A stretch of DNA of 21,312 bases from Prochlorococcus sp. AG-686-P16 (GCA_003208695.1 QCVY01000009.1:1-21312), one strand, 5' to 3'; shown: positions 9,581 through 16,341, counted from the first letter of the stretch. Numbers and translations: made by a program. The notes: generated from the letters alone by a model not told the origin.

Positions 9581-11383
9581 ATGTTAGAAATTAATACGAA
9601 TTTACTTTTAGAAAATAAAAACTTATCAACATTTGAAATAACTAAAAATTTTACTTGCATAAGATTTCTTGATCAAAATAAAGACAGGTTTGAGCTCGAA
9701 TTTAATCTTGAGAAAGGAACATCATGTAATACCTTTTTAATCGTAAGTAAAGATGACTTTTTCATTATTCATCCACCTGAGAAAGAGTATGCAAAATTAA
9801 TTAATAAAGTAATTTCTAAATTTTTTGATCAATATAAATTTAACAGAATTAACATCATTACAGGTCATGTAAATCCTAAAATTATTGAAACTATTAAGTC
9901 AATCAATGATCAATTCAGTAACTTAACTATCATATGCTCGAATCCTGGTTTTAAGCTTATTAGTGAACTTTGGAATCAAAAAAATCCAAATTTAAAAACT
10001 TTTATTGAGCAAGAATTACCCAAAATTAACATCGTAAAAAAAGAACTTAATTTAGAACTTGAAAATATTTCATTAAAACTATTTCCTGTGCCAACTGCCC
10101 GTTGGCCTGGTGGATTAATCGTATATGAAGAGAATCAAGAAATACTTTTAAGTGAAAAAATATTTTCTGCACATTTAGCATCTGAAGAATGGTCAGAAAC
10201 CAACCGAATAAGTACAGAAATTGATAGGAAACATTTTTATGATTGTCTTATGGCACCAATGTCTAATCAAATCGTATCAATAGTGGAAAAAATTTCTGAA
10301 TTAGAAATTAAAACTATCGCTCCACTCCACGGTCCAGCAATTGAGTACAGCTTAAAAAGCTTTTTAAATGACTACATTAGATGGGGAGAAAATCTTTCAA
10401 CAAACAATTCTAAAATTGTCTTAATATACGCTAGTGCTTATGGCAATACAGCTTCAATAGGTGATGCATTAGCTAAAGGTGTAAATAGAACTTCAGTAGA
10501 AGTTGAAAGTATTAATTGTGAATTTACATCTAATGATGAACTTATAAAATCGATTCAAAATGCCGATGGATATCTAATCGGATCGCCTACTTTGGGGGGA
10601 CACGCCCCAACTCCAATAGTAAGTGCTCTTGGAACTTTGTTATCAGAGGGTAATAGAGATAAACCTGTAGGCATTTTCGGCAGTTTTGGATGGAGCGGAG
10701 AAGCAATAGATTTGCTTGAAACAAAATTAAAAGATGGTGGCTTTAAATTTTGTTTTGATCCAATAAGAATAAAATTTAGTCCTAATAAACCAAAAATTAA
10801 AGAACTAGAAGAGATTGGTACTCATTTTGGGAGAAAAATTTTAAAAAAAGCAAAACAAAAAGTTAGAAAATCAGATACTGGAATGATTTCTAGTAAAACT
10901 GATCCAACATTACAAGCTTTAGGAAGAGTACTTGGTTCACTGTGTGTTCTGACTGCCTCAAAAGGAAAAGATGAAAATAATGTAAAAGGCGCTATGCTTG
11001 CATCTTGGGTAAGCCAAGCAAGCTTTTCTCCTCCGGGTTTGAGTATTGCGGTGGCAAAAGATAGATCAGTAGAATCACTTCTGCAAAAAGGTGACTCTTT
11101 CGCCTTAAATATTCTCAGCGAAAAAGATTTCAGGGAGCCGTTGAAAAGGTTTACAAAACCATTTTTACCGGGAGAAGATAGATTTGAGGGATTGGATATT
11201 GAATTAACACCAAATGATCAAGTAATTATTCCTGAGTCCCTAGCATGGTTAGATGCTTCTGTAAAAGAAAGAATGGAATGCGGAGATCATTGGGTAATAT
11301 ATGCTGAGGTTTTAAACGGCAATATATTAAAATCTGATAGCTTAACTGCTGTTCATCACCGTAAGAGTGGAGCTAACTATTAA
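9581..11383 (+). CDS. flv1: Flavodiiron protein, Flv1-type (substituted diiron ligands)
   Basis: Second class C flavodiiron protein, 600 residues, with the same three-domain order as its upstream neighbour, 17 bases away. The diiron centre is broken: the HxExDH motif is TGHVNPKII (H96 kept, E to N98, D to K100, H to I101). The next histidine is R174, the bridging aspartate aligns with K193, and only the final H250 (LHGP) remains. In Synechocystis, Flv1 and Flv2 are the members with neutral or basic residues at these positions, so this is the Flv1-type partner and probably works as a heterodimer with the Flv3-type protein. The flavodoxin FMN loop SAYGNTASIG (about residues 283-292) is canonical. 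The reductase domain has ASWVSQASFSPPG and ends HHRKSGANY. The ATG start has no strong Shine-Dalgarno. Confidence 0.9.
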   Translation: MLEINTNLLLENKNLSTFEITKNFTCIRFLDQNKDRFELEFNLEKGTSCNTFLIVSKDDFFIIHPPEKEYAKLINKVISKFFDQYKFNRINIITGHVNPKIIETIKSINDQFSNLTIICSNPGFKLISELWNQKNPNLKTFIEQELPKINIVKKELNLELENISLKLFPVPTARWPGGLIVYEENQEILLSEKIFSAHLASEEWSETNRISTEIDRKHFYDCLMAPMSNQIVSIVEKISELEIKTIAPLHGPAIEYSLKSFLNDYIRWGENLSTNNSKIVLIYASAYGNTASIGDALAKGVNRTSVEVESINCEFTSNDELIKSIQNADGYLIGSPTLGGHAPTPIVSALGTLLSEGNRDKPVGIFGSFGWSGEAIDLLETKLKDGGFKFCFDPIRIKFSPNKPKIKELEEIGTHFGRKILKKAKQKVRKSDTGMISSKTDPTLQALGRVLGSLCVLTASKGKDENNVKGAMLASWVSQASFSPPGLSIAVAKDRSVESLLQKGDSFALNILSEKDFREPLKRFTKPFLPGEDRFEGLDIELTPNDQVIIPESLAWLDASVKERMECGDHWVIYAEVLNGNILKSDSLTAVHHRKSGANY

Positions 11384-11401
11384 ATTAAATTATTTTTAAT
11401 T

Positions 11402-11926
11402 ATGATTGATTCAACAGATCTAATAATCATTTCAGCTAGTTGCGGAAAAAATCTAGAACTTTCAAAAAAATTTCAAGAAAAAAGTAATGAACTGAATTTC
11501 AATTCTGAAATTTTAGATCTTACTTCTTTCGATATTCCCTTATTCAATCCACGAATTCATACCAAAGAAAATATTCCTGTCGAAATAGTTAAAATAAAAG
11601 AAAAGCTTTTTGCCACAGAAAAATGGATTATATGTGCACCTGAATATAACGGTTCGATACCTCCAATTCTCTCTAATTTAATAGCATGGTTATCCGTGTC
11701 AGGAGATGATTTTAGGAATTTATTTAATGGTCAGCCAATTGCAATTGCAACTTTTTCTGGTGGAGTTGGATTGGAATTATTAACCTCATTACGAATCCAA
11801 TTAGTACATTTAGGAAGTCAAGTATTGGGTAGACAGCTATTGTCTTCATTTAGTAAACCAGTAGATATAAATACAATAGAGGATATTATTAAACGACTAT
11901 CACAAATGAAAAAATTAAAAATATAA
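11402..11926 (+). CDS. NAD(P)H-dependent FMN reductase family protein
   Basis: A 174-residue flavodoxin-fold protein of the NADPH-dependent FMN reductase family (the group that includes ArsH, chromate and azo reductases). The diagnostic segment CAPEYNGSIPPILSNLIAWLS near residues 79-99 matches the family's PEYNGSIPPxLKNxIDW motif. The N-terminal loop IISASCGKNLELSKKF sits where the flavin phosphate-binding loop should be, but is not the usual G-S-x-R-x-x-S form. The ATG lies 18 bases after flv1 on the same strand, with no terminator between, so all three genes probably form one transcript. I infer a role supplying or recycling reduced flavin for the flavodiiron pair; the substrate cannot be read from sequence. 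It converges with mrdA, 11 bases between stops. Confidence 0.75.
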   Translation: MIDSTDLIIISASCGKNLELSKKFQEKSNELNFNSEILDLTSFDIPLFNPRIHTKENIPVEIVKIKEKLFATEKWIICAPEYNGSIPPILSNLIAWLSVSGDDFRNLFNGQPIAIATFSGGVGLELLTSLRIQLVHLGSQVLGRQLLSSFSKPVDINTIEDIIKRLSQMKKLKI

Positions 11927-11937
11927 ACAAATTATAT

Positions 11938-13728
11938 TTATTTATTTTCATTCCAAACTTTTAAAATTTCTCTAGCCATAGGTAGTGCATGTACGGATCC
12001 TCCTCCAGGCGTATTTTGTGCAAAAGCAACTATTAACAACTCACTTTTATCCGAAGGAGTAAAGCAAACAAACCATGCATGATCTGAACCTCCTTCTCCA
12101 TCTTCAGCAGTACCAGTTTTGCCAGAAACTGGAGGAAGATTAGATACCCCATAATTGATAGAAACCCCTGTTCCAGATTCAACTACTTTTCTTAGTCCAT
12201 TTTTCACTATCTGAATATTATTTGGATCAATATCAATTTTTATACGCTTTTGATTTGTTACTAGTTGATAATCTGTTTTAGATAAATGGGGAGTTACTAA
12301 ATAACCACCATTCGCGATTGCTGCATATGCGCGAGCTATTTGAATAGGCGTAACTTGGACAACAAATTGACCAATAGACATGCTCGCGATGTCTTCTGGA
12401 ACCCAAGGAGTTCTTCCTGGCTCTCCCCATCCTCTGCCTTTTTTAGCCCATTGACTACTTGCCACTAAACCAACATTTTCTTGTTCGGAAATTTCAATTC
12501 CAGATAGTGCGGCAAAACCAAGCTTCTTAGAAACGTTATAAATTTCATCTACACCTACGCCATAACCAATCTGATAAAAAAAAGTATTACTTGAAACTCG
12601 CAAAGCATCTTCATAACCTATTGTTCCAAACCCTAAATCATTATGTTCTCTAAAACATTGACTTCCATATGTAATACAAGGTTTAGTTTCTAAAAAAGTT
12701 TCAGGAGGAAATCTTCCACTTTCTAAACCAGCGATAGCCGTTACAATTTTCCAAACACTACCAGGATCATATGCATTTAAAGCTCTATTAAATAACGGTT
12801 TAGAGGAAGAATTGAACAGATTATTATATTCTTTTTCTGGTTTAAAGTCTTTCGAAAAAAAATTCAAATCAAAAGTTGGTTTACTAGCCATCGCTCTTAT
12901 TGCACCATCTCTCGGATCCATAACTATTATTGCTCCTCCATTTTTATCTTTAAGCACTTCTTCAGCGATTAATTGTAAATTCAAATCAATTGTCAATTCT
13001 AGGTCTTTCCCTTGTTTGGATGGTTTAGTACCTAAAGATTTTGTAAACGTGCCTGAAGAGTTAACTTCAATCATTTCTCCTCCCCATTCCCCTCTTATAT
13101 GATCTTCAAAAACAAACTCAATTCCAGTTCTTCCTATTAAATCATTTAATTTATAACCTTTTTTAGACAAAATATTAAATTCAGAATCTGTAATAGGTTG
13201 CGTATAACCAATCACATGAGAAGCAACGGTTTTATAAGGATAATTTCTAATCATTTTTGTTGAAATCTCTAAACCATTTAAAAAATTTTCATTTTCTTTA
13301 AATTTGATAACTTGATCAACTTTTAAATCATCTAATAGAATTATGGAAAATTTTTTATTTTTTAAACCATAAGAATATTTATTTTGAAGTGAATCAGAAG
13401 AAATATTGAATAATTTCGAAATCTTTGATTTATATTTCTGCCATGATCTTTCATTAACGTATTGAGGTTTAATTATTAAAGAGTACTTAAAACGGCTATC
13501 TGCCAAAATCAATCCATTTCTATCTAGTATCCGCCCTCTAATTGGTTGGGTAGCAATTAACCTAATTCTATTTTCATCAGACATCTTTTTGTAAGTCTCA
13601 TGATTTAATAGTTGGAGAAAAATTAATCTAAATAATATTAATAAAAAAGTAAAACTAGTAATTAAATAGAAAACCAAAGGCTGTCTATCAAAAGAGGGGA
13701 ACTTTTTATTTAATTTAATATTTTTCAC
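11938..13728 (-). CDS. mrdA: Penicillin-binding protein 2 (elongation transpeptidase)
   Basis: A monofunctional class B penicillin-binding protein of 596 residues. It crosslinks peptidoglycan in the periplasm during cell elongation, with RodA as usual partner. One membrane anchor is visible at about residues 17-41 (VFYLITSFTFLLILFRLIFLQ). A dimerisation domain with RGRILDRNGLILAD follows, then the transpeptidase domain with all three motifs: S324-x-x-K327 (PGSVWK), S379-S-N381 (RVSSNTFF) and K537-T-G (SGKTGTAED). The GRTGIEFVFEDHIRG block is typical of PBP2 rather than FtsI. The start is GTG at 13726-13728, giving a normal short cytoplasmic tail. It is preceded 4 bases upstream by a 50-codon ORF, whose end contains the AAAGAG that could serve as the ribosome site for this GTG. 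Confidence 0.93.
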   Translation of the reverse strand: MKNIKLNKKFPSFDRQPLVFYLITSFTFLLILFRLIFLQLLNHETYKKMSDENRIRLIATQPIRGRILDRNGLILADSRFKYSLIIKPQYVNERSWQKYKSKISKLFNISSDSLQNKYSYGLKNKKFSIILLDDLKVDQVIKFKENENFLNGLEISTKMIRNYPYKTVASHVIGYTQPITDSEFNILSKKGYKLNDLIGRTGIEFVFEDHIRGEWGGEMIEVNSSGTFTKSLGTKPSKQGKDLELTIDLNLQLIAEEVLKDKNGGAIIVMDPRDGAIRAMASKPTFDLNFFSKDFKPEKEYNNLFNSSSKPLFNRALNAYDPGSVWKIVTAIAGLESGRFPPETFLETKPCITYGSQCFREHNDLGFGTIGYEDALRVSSNTFFYQIGYGVGVDEIYNVSKKLGFAALSGIEISEQENVGLVASSQWAKKGRGWGEPGRTPWVPEDIASMSIGQFVVQVTPIQIARAYAAIANGGYLVTPHLSKTDYQLVTNQKRIKIDIDPNNIQIVKNGLRKVVESGTGVSINYGVSNLPPVSGKTGTAEDGEGGSDHAWFVCFTPSDKSELLIVAFAQNTPGGGSVHALPMAREILKVWNENK

Positions 13729-13732
13729 AAAT

Positions 13733-13885
13733 TTACATCTCTTTTTGTAAAAACTTTTTTTCTAACAAATTAATAATCTCTTTTATACTTTTAAGTTTTT
13801 GAACTAAAAATTCATAATCATTTCGTATCTTACCTTTATCACATTCCAAACTTGATATATCTTTTTCTTGTTCTTTGTTATCCAT
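13733..13885 (-). CDS. Small coiled-coil hypothetical protein upstream of mrdA
   Basis: A 50-codon reading frame, ATG at 13883-13885 and TAA at 13733-13735, beginning MDNKEQEKDISSLECDKGKI and ending LLEKKFLQKEM. The second half is highly charged with a leucine/isoleucine heptad-like pattern (FLVQKLKSIKEIINLLEKKF), suggesting a short coiled coil. It lies 4 bases before the mrdA GTG on the same strand, so the two could be translationally coupled. Codon use is AT-rich like its neighbours. There is no Shine-Dalgarno before its ATG. I do not recognise the family. The alternative is a leader that merely happens to be open. Confidence 0.55.
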   Translation of the reverse strand: MDNKEQEKDISSLECDKGKIRNDYEFLVQKLKSIKEIINLLEKKFLQKEM

Positions 13886-13989
13886 AAATTAATAATAAGT
13901 TAACTTAAAAACTAAACTTCTTTTATATTATCTCAAATAATAAATCACAAATCATCGAAATAATATTAAATGCTATTTAATAAAGCAGT

Positions 13990-14502
13990 TTAAATTGACT
14001 GATCTAAGTTTTGTTCAAAATAAGGATTACAACTGTTTTTTGAAACACCTGAAGACCAACCAATAAATGCCGAGACAAATACAACGACAATTATAGGTAG
14101 TAGAGCTTGTTGAGTATTTTCAAGGCTTAGCCATTCCTTCCAACTTCTGATAAATCTATCTCTTTGAAATTTTCTTTTCTCATTTTCTTCAGCTCTAGCT
14201 TTTTTAGCAAAAGACTTTGTTACCCACTTTTCAAAAGGTAGCTTTTTTGTAATTGCCATTTTCCTCTCAACTTCTAATAATTGTCCAGAGTTAAGCTGAG
14301 GATGAAATGTGCTTATAAGCTCCATAGTCTTCAGAAACATTTCTACACTTGCATCTTTTACGAGCTTTTGATCTTGACTTAAATCAGCCCAGTCAATTTC
14401 AGGATAAAACCGATTTCTGTTTGGCTGAATTTGGTCTTCTGACATTTGTCCTGGTTCTCTTAACCATCTATTGGTGTTTTCATCAAACCGTCTCCAATAC
14501 AA
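13990..14502 (-). CDS. Hypothetical protein with C-terminal membrane anchor
   Basis: A 170-residue protein that I do not recognise. The N-terminal part is aromatic and charged (YWRRFDENTNRWLREPG). The middle is helical and very basic (FAKKARAEENEKRKFQRDRFIRS, about residues 99-121). One transmembrane helix lies at about 133-153 (LLPIIVVVFVSAFIGW), then a short tail with one cysteine. That suggests a tail-anchored protein with most of its mass in the cytoplasm. The start is uncertain: this frame begins at TTG 14500-14502, is open for another 29 codons upstream with no ATG, GTG or TTG, and has an ATG at 14443-14445 (residue 20) preceded by AGGA. It is probably conserved in marine picocyanobacteria, but no function can be assigned. 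Confidence 0.7.
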   Translation of the reverse strand: MYWRRFDENTNRWLREPGQMSEDQIQPNRNRFYPEIDWADLSQDQKLVKDASVEMFLKTMELISTFHPQLNSGQLLEVERKMAITKKLPFEKWVTKSFAKKARAEENEKRKFQRDRFIRSWKEWLSLENTQQALLPIIVVVFVSAFIGWSSGVSKNSCNPYFEQNLDQSI

Positions 14503-14687
14503 AAATGGATTAATAAAGATTGTTTTGCCTGCAATTTTGACAACATCTTGTTGTAAATGATTGCTAATTTTATTATCAGGACTTTCGGTTTAACCAAAAT
14601 CTAAAATTTATTGTCTACTTAAAGATTATCTTTATTTAAAAAATTTTCCAGAATTATCAAATAATATTATTTTTTAAATGACATTAA

Positions 14688-15401
14688 TTAATTTTGTGAC
14701 AACTGCCAACGCTTTTTTAAATAATTACAATATTCACATTTAAAAGATGGTGAAGGAAACAAATTAGATCTGAGAAGTTTTACTGTTTCAATAACTTTGC
14801 CTTCTACCCATGATGAAGAACAATCTAACTTAATAAAATACACGTCAAATTTTAACTGATTATTAAAAAATTTCTCATTCTTTTTCCCATTAAAATAAAG
14901 TAGATAGGCTTCATCTGCAACTTTGAAATCGTTTTTTCTAAATAACCACTGATACATTTCCAATTGCCTTTTATATGCTTTTGGATACTCATATTTATTA
15001 AAAGTTTCACTCCAATCAAAATTATTTTTTGATGTCGCTTTTACGTCAACTATGATTAATTCTCCATTTTTTTTTTGCCATATATCATCCACCGCACCAC
15101 CAAAATCATAATTATGCTCAATGGATTTATATCTTATTCCTTTAAAGTTACTCCTCCAAATATCAATATTTTTATGTTTAAAAGGCACAGCATCAATATT
15201 ATGTTCAATAAATAAAGGATGAGGCTCCTGTTTATCACGATAATAATCAAACTCATTTTTACATAAATTATCTACGGCAATATTTAAAGTAAAAGGTAAT
15301 GATGGAGGTTTGATTTTATATTTTTTATCAAGAACGCAACATCTAGGGCAATTAAGATATTTTTCAACAGTAGACCTACTTAATTTAATAACTTTATCCA
15401 T
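14688..15401 (-). CDS. PD-(D/E)XK nuclease, RecB/Cas4-like, with terminal cysteines
   Basis: A 237-residue protein with the core of a RecB-family nuclease: GGAVDDIW (D105/D106), then ELIIVDVKATSK (D119-x-K121) and QLEMYQWLF (Q146, Y150), matching motifs I-III plus the QxxxY helix. Cysteines C18, C21 and C22 near the N-terminus (NCPRCCVL) and C222 and C225 near the C-terminus (KCEYC) bracket the fold. This resembles the iron-sulphur arrangement of Cas4, AddB and Dna2, though the spacing is not exactly that of Cas4. The N-terminal LSRSTVEKYLNCPR is the usual family opening. There are no cas1, cas2 or repeat arrays and no helicase nearby, so it is a stand-alone nuclease, probably acting in DNA repair or processing. 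The ATG at 15399-15401 is clear. It lies 40 bases beyond the duplicated guaA 3' end. Confidence 0.82.
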   Translation of the reverse strand: MDKVIKLSRSTVEKYLNCPRCCVLDKKYKIKPPSLPFTLNIAVDNLCKNEFDYYRDKQEPHPLFIEHNIDAVPFKHKNIDIWRSNFKGIRYKSIEHNYDFGGAVDDIWQKKNGELIIVDVKATSKNNFDWSETFNKYEYPKAYKRQLEMYQWLFRKNDFKVADEAYLLYFNGKKNEKFFNNQLKFDVYFIKLDCSSSWVEGKVIETVKLLRSNLFPSPSFKCEYCNYLKKRWQLSQN

Positions 15402-15440
15402 AATTATTTTGTAAAAAGTTAAAGATAAAAATTTGAAGTA

Positions 15441-15464
15441 TTTTTATCCCCACTCTATAGTACC
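15441..15464 (-). repeat. Duplicated guaA 3' end (candidate attL core)
   Basis: On the minus strand this reads GGT ACT ATA GAG TGG GGA TAA, encoding G-T-I-E-W-G-stop. The true guaA end at 18009-18029 reads GGA ACT ATT GAG TGG GAA TGA. The 24-base alignment has four mismatches, and the central CCCACTCWATAGTWCC matches at 14 of 16. Sequence further upstream shows no guaA similarity, so only the tail is duplicated. Confidence 0.6.
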
Positions 15465-15502
15465 GCCAATAATTAAAATTAAAAATACAGTGATAGCAAT
15501 GC

Positions 15503-15514
15503 ATTCCAAGGAAT
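15503..15514. repeat. 12-base perfect inverted repeat near the left element end
   Basis: ATTCC-AA-GGAAT is a perfect dyad between the candidate attL core and the left arm repeats. It could be a binding site for a recombination factor or a regulator; this is only a positional guess. Confidence 0.3.
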
Positions 15515-15528
15515 AATTTTAGATATTA

Positions 15529-15560
15529 TCTCGTGTGAAACCCGTGTGAAACCACTTTTT
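15529..15560 (+). repeat. Left arm repeat block (two TGTGAAACC units)
   Basis: Two 11-base tandem units, GTGTGAAACCC at 15533-15543 and GTGTGAAACC at 15544-15553, are followed by A-C and five T. The whole block matches 17946-17977 at 30 of 32 positions in the same orientation. One-helical-turn spacing of direct repeats is typical of tyrosine-recombinase arm-type sites. Confidence 0.7.
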
Positions 15561-15598
15561 AGAAAAAATTTATTTAATAAATAATAAAAATTAATAAC

Positions 15599-15781
15599 TC
15601 AGTCGCAATAAATTAAACAATTTTGATTAGTGGGATTGTCTTTACATTCTTTATCCCAGTAAGTTTGAAACTCTACAGGGCATTGCTCAAGTTCTTTCGG
15701 AGTTTCATTCAGATTTAGACCTGCATAGTTAAATGCCGTTAAATATTTTGGAAGGATATTAAATTGATTAAATAGTTTCAT
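15599..15781 (-). CDS. Small cysteine-containing hypothetical protein
   Basis: A 60-residue protein, not recognised. The N-terminal half is aromatic and moderately hydrophobic (FNQFNILPKYLTAFNYAGL), not long or pure enough to call a membrane helix. The C-terminal half holds four cysteines, C34, C46, C55 and C59, in a short acidic segment, so disulphides or a metal site are possible. The case for a real gene is an excellent Shine-Dalgarno (AGGAGGT, 15785-15791) three bases from the ATG at 15779-15781, stronger than that of any other gene in the window. It is the first gene inside the left end of the putative guaA-inserted element, on the minus strand, reading toward the arm repeats. Confidence 0.65.
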   Translation of the reverse strand: MKLFNQFNILPKYLTAFNYAGLNLNETPKELEQCPVEFQTYWDKECKDNPTNQNCLIYCD

Positions 15782-15784
15782 TAA

Positions 15785-15791
15785 ACCTCCT
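15785..15791 (-). promoter_or_regulatory. Strong Shine-Dalgarno of the 60-residue ORF
   Basis: AGGAGGT followed by TTA and the ATG at 15781. It fixes the start of the gene and stands out because most genes in this window lack any such sequence. Confidence 0.7.
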
Positions 15792-15863
15792 ATATCTATG
15801 TCTTTATTTTCTACCTATTTACTAAAAATTCATAGAGTATTTTTACTCGAGTAGAAGTGCTTT

Positions 15864-15998
15864 GTGGTTGTCACGACTATCTTTTCCCATTCAACAGGAG
15901 TAGAAATAATTCAGGAGTCAAAAGCACTCACCGACTTTTTAGATAATGAGTGCATAAGACTCGAAAGGGGCAAACACATGCCCCTTTATTTTGTTTAA
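15864..15998 (+). CDS. Possible 44-residue ORF or small RNA
   Basis: A GTG-initiated open frame of 44 codons (starting VVTTIFSHSTGVEIIQ, ending RGKHMPLYFV) that closes at TAA 15996-15998. An in-frame TAG at 15852-15854 rules out an earlier start. Third codon positions are G or C in 18 of 44 codons, much richer than the neighbouring genes. The last ten or so codons coincide with a perfect terminator hairpin, which would be odd for a conserved protein. The same segment contains AGTGCTTT at 15856-15863 and its complement AAAGCACT at 15921-15928, so it may equally be a plus-strand small RNA ending at that terminator. I cannot decide between them from the sequence. Confidence 0.3.
   Translation: MVVTTIFSHSTGVEIIQESKALTDFLDNECIRLERGKHMPLYFV
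15964..15994 (+). terminator. Rho-independent terminator, plus strand
   Basis: A perfect 8-base-pair stem AAAGGGGC / GCCCCTTT (15964-15971 with 15980-15987) with an 8-base loop, followed by ATTTTGTTT. No T-run exists on the other side, so it ends a plus-strand transcript starting somewhere in 15840-15960. Confidence 0.75.
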
Positions 15999-16026
15999 AT
16001 TTAGATTTCATTAGAAAAAATTAGGC

Positions 16027-16118
16027 AAAAAAAGGCCCCTATTTCTAGAGGTCTTTTTCTGGTTTTACCGAATCAAGTGTTTCCTTGTTTCCACTGTTTC
16101 AGTAAAACCTCTCCTACA
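16027..16118 (-). ncRNA. Yfr2-family small RNA
   Basis: On the minus strand a perfect 8-base-pair stem GGTTTTAC/GTAAAACC (16102-16109 with 16061-16068) encloses a 33-base loop. The loop contains two adjacent GGAAACA copies (at 16092-16086 and 16084-16078). It is followed at once by a terminator hairpin (16033-16054) with seven T. A loop with duplicated GGAAACA followed by a terminator, in a transcript of about 90 bases, is the described architecture of the abundant cyanobacterial Yfr2-5 RNAs. The 5' end near 16115-16118 is an estimate; TATTCAT on the minus strand at 16128-16122 could be a weak -10. Targets are not known from this sequence. It lies inside the putative guaA-inserted element. 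Confidence 0.65.
16033..16058. terminator. Bidirectional terminator at the 3' end of the Yfr2-like RNA
   Basis: A 9-base-pair stem AGGCCCCTA / TAGAGGTCT (one mismatch and one G-U) with loop TTTC. It has seven A on the left (T-run for minus-strand transcripts) and TTTTTCT on the right, so it can act in both directions. Its minus-strand use ends the Yfr2-like RNA. Confidence 0.75.
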
Positions 16119-16165
16119 CACATGAATAAATTATTACATATATTTCTTTTTCGTGGAAGGGGGTG

Positions 16166-16177
16166 AGTAATATTACT
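16166..16177. promoter_or_regulatory. 12-base palindrome upstream of the Yfr2-like RNA
   Basis: AGTAATATTACT is a perfect palindrome about 50-60 bases upstream of the estimated minus-strand start of the Yfr2-like RNA. It is the right place for an activator, but it is not an NtcA site (GTA-N4-TAC rather than N8). Confidence 0.25.
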
Positions 16178-16223
16178 TAATTGTCACATATCCCAGTTAT
16201 ACCTTTTACGACTTAGTTGCATT

Positions 16224-16258
16224 AAAAAACACCCTAATTCTTACGAATCGGGGTGTTT
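16224..16258 (-). terminator. Terminator of the DUF4177-like gene
   Basis: Stem AAACACCC / GGGTGTTT (16227-16234 with 16251-16258), extended by an inner ATTC/GAAT stem. On the minus strand it is followed by a run of six T. It lies 84 bases after the stop of the 64-residue minus-strand gene. On the plus strand only three T follow, so the minus direction is the functional one. Confidence 0.75.
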
Positions 16259-16341
16259 AGTGATCAGAAATTAGTGTGTGAGGAGTTTCTGATACTTTTA
16301 ATCTAATGGAAAAAATTTCAATTCAGTGTAGTGTTTACGCA

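Noticed and set aside
12812..13102. 96-residue plus-strand frame inside mrdA
   Set aside because: Antisense to the well-conserved PBP2 transpeptidase domain; no features of its own.
14688..15401. A CRISPR-Cas adaptation module around the Cas4-like nuclease
   Set aside because: There is no cas1, cas2 or effector gene and no repeat-spacer array. The TGTGAAACC repeats are too few and lack spacers, so they do not form an array.
16121..16165. 14-codon plus-strand ORF and a 16-codon minus-strand ORF (starting MCVGEVLLKQW) over the Yfr2-like region
   Set aside because: They are very short, and the minus-strand one overlaps the stem-loop of the sRNA; the RNA structure explains the sequence better.
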